From: Pezicula radicicola
Taxonomy: Eukaryota > Ascomycota > Leotiomycetes > Helotiales > Dermateaceae
Assembly: GCA_003008705.1 (NCBI GenBank)
Contig: PDUO01000132.1
Location: forward strand, 21,760 to 44,850
Direction: 5' to 3'
Length of the DNA stretch: 23,091 nt
Below, piece after piece: positions 18,917 through 23,091 of the stretch. Numbering within the stretch: the first letter of the stretch is position 1; every line of letters begins with the position of its first letter. Below the pieces are notes generated by a model. That model was not told the origin of the DNA, did no database searches, and saw nothing but the letters and a program-made list of their open reading frames with translations. Made by a program: the position numbers and the translations under genes.

Positions 18917-21900
18917 TATATATAGAGTAAGTTATATATACTTTATATATCTAAAATAGCTTATTTTATATAGTATTTAGATCTTTTATAATACCTTCTA
19001 CTTTATATATTAAATCTACTAGTTAGTCTCTCTTTTAAATAACTAGTATTTATAATTTACTTATTTTATATATATATAATTTCTACTAGTTTAAAGCTTA
19101 ATAGTTATAAGTCTAGATATTTACTAATTATAATTAAAATCTATTAAAATATACTAAAAATAACTTAAATTAATATCTAAAGATAATAACTTTATTATTT
19201 AATTTAAGCTTTTAATAAAAACTAATCTATTCTATTATATTCTAGTACTAGAAGTAGCTTATTACTCTAAAATAATATTAAATTAATAAATTAATATTAA
19301 AATTAATTATTTAAGTTATTTATAATTAGATCTATATTAAATTAATTTAAACTATTTAAAATTAATATTTAAATATTAAATAAAGTTTTAAAATAAGTCT
19401 AATATATCTAATAAATTATCTAATATTACTAAAACTATAGTAGTTCTAAATATATTAAAAGACTAAGATTTATAGTTTTAAATTATTACTTTAATAGTTT
19501 ATAAAACCTTATATAAGGTTTAGTTATATATTAATCTAGATTTAGATTTAGAACTCTAGATTTTATTTATTTTAAATTAACTTAATATATCTAAAATCTT
19601 AATTTAAATAAAACTAATAAGAACTACTATATTAGAGTAAAATAAACTATAAAAGAATACTTTAGATACCTTTAAATTACTAGAGAACTAATAAAAATAA
19701 TAGATTCTTTAATATAGTAAAATAAATACTAATATTANAGTTATTTCTAACTTTATATAAATAATAATTTTATAATTAAATTATTATCTTATAATAGATA
19801 AAACTAATATTTAAAAGTAATTATAACTATTATAAAATAAACTAAAGTCTAAAGTTATTAATTAAGTTTTTAATATTAAAGAATAATTTCTAAAATTAAG
19901 ATATCTTAGAAAGGATTAAAATATTAAAAAATAACTTTAAGAATAGAATAATATTTATATTAAAGATAAGTAACTTAAATTAAAACTAATTATCTTTAAT
20001 TAAATATTTATTAATTTTATTATTATAATAAATTAAGTTAATTCTAATTAATTAACTCTTAATAAAATAGAGATTTAAAAGAAGATCTATATAGACTAAG
20101 AACTAGACTAGTTCTATAATCTAGTTAATAGATTATAAGAGTATTATAGAGTTCTCTAAGCTATTAGTTAATTAAACTAATATACCTATATTATATTTTT
20201 AACTCTCTAAGGGTACTTAAATAATAATAATTCTATATCTATAGAGGGCTTCTAAGAAGACTCTAATAAGTCTAAAAAGAAAGTACTAAAGTATTTATAT
20301 AATAAAAATTACTAGTATATTAATTATTTATATCTTATTAAAGACCTAAAGCTAAACTTCTCTCTAGACCTAGAGGTAAAGAAGAAAGTTATAAAGTTAT
20401 AAAATTAATAGAAACTAAGACTAAGATAAATACTATAATAATATATACTAATAAGTTTAATAAGAAAAATAAGAAGCTAGATAATAAAGTTAAATTAATT
20501 AAACTAGATTACTTTATAACTAAGATAAAGAAATAAATTAAATAAGAATATAAATCTAATAATAATTTTAAAGAATATATATAATTAGTATTTATATAAG
20601 TCTAATTATCTCTAGAAACTAAGGAATAAGAAGAATCTATATATAAATTAAAGTATTACTAGACTCTAGACTTTATCTTTAATATCTATATAGTTAATTT
20701 AGTTAATAACTTTTAGATTATCTAGATTATTAAATTAAGAGAAATTATTATTACTAGATATAATAAATATAATATTAAAGTCTTTAGATTAATAATAATA
20801 ATTATTAATATCTTTACTAGAAAAGGTAAAATAGAGTTTTAAAATATTACTCTTTATAATAGATTTATAATTAATATTATATCTTTAAGTAAATTAACTT
20901 CTAAGAGTATCTATCTTAATACTAAATATAAGTACTTATATATAAAAGATAAAATATTTTACTTTCTAAAACTAATAAAAGACTACTAGATACTCTAAGA
21001 TTAAGCTTCTACTCTTCTTTTAAACTTCTAATCTATTTAAATAATAGATTTACTAGTTATTTTTACTACTAGATATAATAAAAATATTTATTAAAAGAGA
21101 ATTATAAATAAGATATACTATATTCTAGTATATATTAGCTCTAATATTATTATATACTTATAAGTTAATATATAAAATATTAAAATTAATAACTCTAATC
21201 TATATCTAAGAACTAGTTATTATTAAATATATACTATATCTAAAGTTTCTAAAATTATATTATATTCTTTATTTATTTAAGAATTATTTATTAGATTATT
21301 TAATTAAATATAATAGAATCTTATTATAATAAATAATATATATAATAGTAATAAATATATATTATATTTCTATTATAAGAAATCTAGTATATATATACTA
21401 TTTATTATTTACTATAAAATTAATATAATTAATACTCTCTATAAATTTATAAATATAATTAAAATATAATAGAGAATCTAAGTTTAATTTCTTTATCTAG
21501 ATAGAGAAATAATATTAGTTTCTTTATATAAAAGTAATTATAAGAACTTCTTAATTAATACTAGAATTATTAAAGAATAGATATCTCTAGATATACTAGT
21601 ATAGAATAAGCCTAGAGAAAGAGATAGAGGAGTACTTATTATTAAATCCTAAAGTCTCTAAATCTCTATAAATTTACCTTATAATATATAATCTTATTAT
21701 ACTTAAACTACTATATATATTTTAAATTAAACTCTAGTATAAAGACTAGACTAGAAGATATTATTTAAAATTATTATTAGATATAAATTATTAATAACTT
21801 ATATATATCTATTTAGTTACTAAGTCTATATATATAATAAAAATATTCTTAAAAGTTTAAAATTAAATCTAAGAGTATTTATAAGATAGTTAATAAGTTA

Positions 21901-23091
21901 TAAATTAACTAATATTTAAGTTATATTATATCTACTACTTAAGAGAGTATTTTACTCTAGAGATATCTAATTTAATAATAGTTATATCTACTTATTAGAT
22001 AAAATTAATAGTTTAATTCTACTTAAAGAAGAACTTTAAGAACTAATAGAATTAATAATATTATTAGAGAATAATAAATTATAGAACTAAATTAATAGTA
22101 TATTATAAAGGAGAGTATAGAGGTATATAAATTATATAGAAAATAGATAAAGAATAGAATAAGACTAATATATATAAATTATTAAGATTATAGTATCTCT
22201 ATTATCTATTTAGTAGTATTATTATAGATATTTAATAATCTTCTCTTCTTTTAAGTCTTATTTATAAATATTATAAGATTAGTTTAGAATAGGAAAAATA
22301 AATAACTAAGTATATTATAAGAGGTCTAAGGTTATCTTTATTATATATATCCTTTATTTAAATAATACTAGATATCCCTTATTTAGGTCTTTAAAAGAGA
22401 TATTTAAATAACTAAAAAAAAGAAAGAAATTAACTAAAATTCTACTCTAGTCTATCTTTTATTAAAATTATTATATTCTCTTATATATTTTAAAAAGAAA
22501 ACCTTAAAAACTATTATACTAAAGATAAAATAATACTCTTATTCTTTTTATTATTTAATTTTTCTTTCTTTTTTATATCTATAAAAGAAAATATATAAAT
22601 CTTTTTAAAGTAAACTATTATTTTTAATAATATCTTTTTAAAAAATAAATAAAAGCTTAGAGTTAACTAAGAGTATTTAATATACTTTTATTTAATCCTT
22701 ACTCTTTATAAATATTATAACTCTCCTTTACCTTATATATAGTTTATATATCTTAGAAAAAGTATTATATAANATATTATAATATAATTAAACTCTTTAT
22801 AGATCTATTAATTAATTAAGTTATTAATTATATTAAAAAGTTTATTCTTATATAAGAAATAACTTTAGTATATAAAGGTTTTATTAAATAATAATATTAT
22901 TAAATTTTAGACTATAATAATAATAATATAAATATCTTACTTCTCTTTTTTTCTTTTTCCTCTTTTTCTCTTACTTAAAAATATTAAACTTTATACTTTA
23001 AATACTAGGTTTTTATTATTTTATAACTTTTTATTTTATCTTTTTTATTATTATTATTATTATTATTTATAATATTAATTTATATATTATA
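18917..23091. repeat. Extreme AT-rich block saturated with RIP-type mutation
   Basis: From about 18917 to the window end the sequence is overwhelmingly A and T. By eye I find no CpG, CpA or TpG dinucleotide after the TG at 18915-18916. The remaining cytosines are followed by T or C only. RIP in ascomycetes converts CpA (and to a lesser degree CpG) to TpA/TpG, which predicts exactly this residue. Two ambiguous bases (n) lie at about 19738 and 22773. No intact gene is present. A copia-type relic can still be recognised inside (20300-22060). Simple TTA/ATT runs occur near 23045-23075. The block continues beyond the window. Confidence 0.9.
20300..22060 (+). pseudogene. Decayed Ty1/copia retrotransposon polyprotein (gag end, protease, integrase)
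   Basis: A single forward frame (codons starting at positions of remainder 2 modulo 3) can be followed from about 20342 to 21980, with only TAA/TAG stops. In order it shows: a gag-like LFISY.RPKAK segment (about 20326-20360) resembling the YLNP..RP motif of fungal copia gag; a protease-like LD segment at 20666; a strand-rich region with NITLYNRFIINIISLSKL (about 20840-20900), matching the V.NVLY.PG...NL.SLSKL pattern before integrase; a GAG-pre-integrase-like TISKVSKII (about 21227-21255); an integrase-like LDRE (21497) and QNK..ERE-equivalent segment with a TAG where Gln is usual (21602-21619); and KRVFYSRDI (21941-21967), the R..RDV.F motif after integrase. Reverse transcriptase was not recognised. 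The gene is dead; no restored sequence is given. Identification is by motif pattern only. Confidence 0.68.

Noticed and set aside
18917..23091. CRISPR array, centromere or mitochondrial insertion as explanation for the AT-rich block
   Set aside because: There are no regular spacers. Missing CpA/TpG/CpG together with copia motifs fits RIP of a retrotransposon better than mitochondrial DNA, which keeps CA/TG. A centromeric location cannot be excluded but is not shown.
1..23091. tRNA or rRNA genes
   Set aside because: No cloverleaf with A and B boxes and no ribosomal RNA segment was recognised by eye; a covariance-model search was not possible.

Overview
The window reads as nuclear DNA of a filamentous ascomycete (Pezizomycotina). 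Its genes carry many 48-107 bp GT-AG introns. It encodes a fungal rhodopsin/Pth11-type membrane protein, a Zn(II)2Cys6 regulator and a secreted GH28 pectinase. It also holds transposon relics whose damage looks like repeat-induced point mutation (RIP). The last 4.2 kb is an AT-rich block of the kind seen in two-compartment fungal genomes. I cannot name the species.

Layout, left to right: about 0.6 kb without a convincing gene; a seven-helix fungal rhodopsin-domain protein (627-1981, +, 5 exons); a short-chain dehydrogenase-like gene, SDR-A (3206-2113, -, 2 exons); a 468-bp divergent promoter holding three copies of AAAACGCCGA; a Zn2Cys6 transcription factor (3675-5131, +); about 1.3 kb with no gene; a hAT-family DNA transposon (6470-9891) with 20-bp perfect terminal inverted repeats, an 8-bp target duplication and GATCGAT-rich ends, whose transposase is broken by stop codons; a small DUF3237-like gene starting about 60 bp beyond the transposon (9953-10587, +); 1.75 kb non-coding with a roughly 110-bp degenerate tandem repeat; a 13-exon MFS transporter of the pantothenate/allantoate type (12342-14603, +); a second SDR, SDR-B, paralogous to SDR-A (15231-16293, +); a complete endopolygalacturonase (18033-16756, -); and from about 18917 to the end an AT-rich block with no CpG, CpA or TpG visible by eye, in which a decayed Ty1/copia polyprotein can still be followed in one frame.

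The SDR pair, the regulator, the transporter and the DUF3237 protein resemble the accessory content of a fungal metabolic cluster: tailoring or catabolic enzymes, an exporter or importer, and a pathway-specific regulator. No polyketide synthase, NRPS, terpene cyclase or other backbone enzyme is present, so product and pathway are unknown. The triplicated promoter motif is a candidate target of the adjacent regulator. The polygalacturonase is a separate plant cell-wall-degrading gene next to the RIP-degraded block. Almost every gene had to be assembled by hand from several exons; splice sites are inferred from GT/AG consensus and protein-family continuity, not from transcripts.
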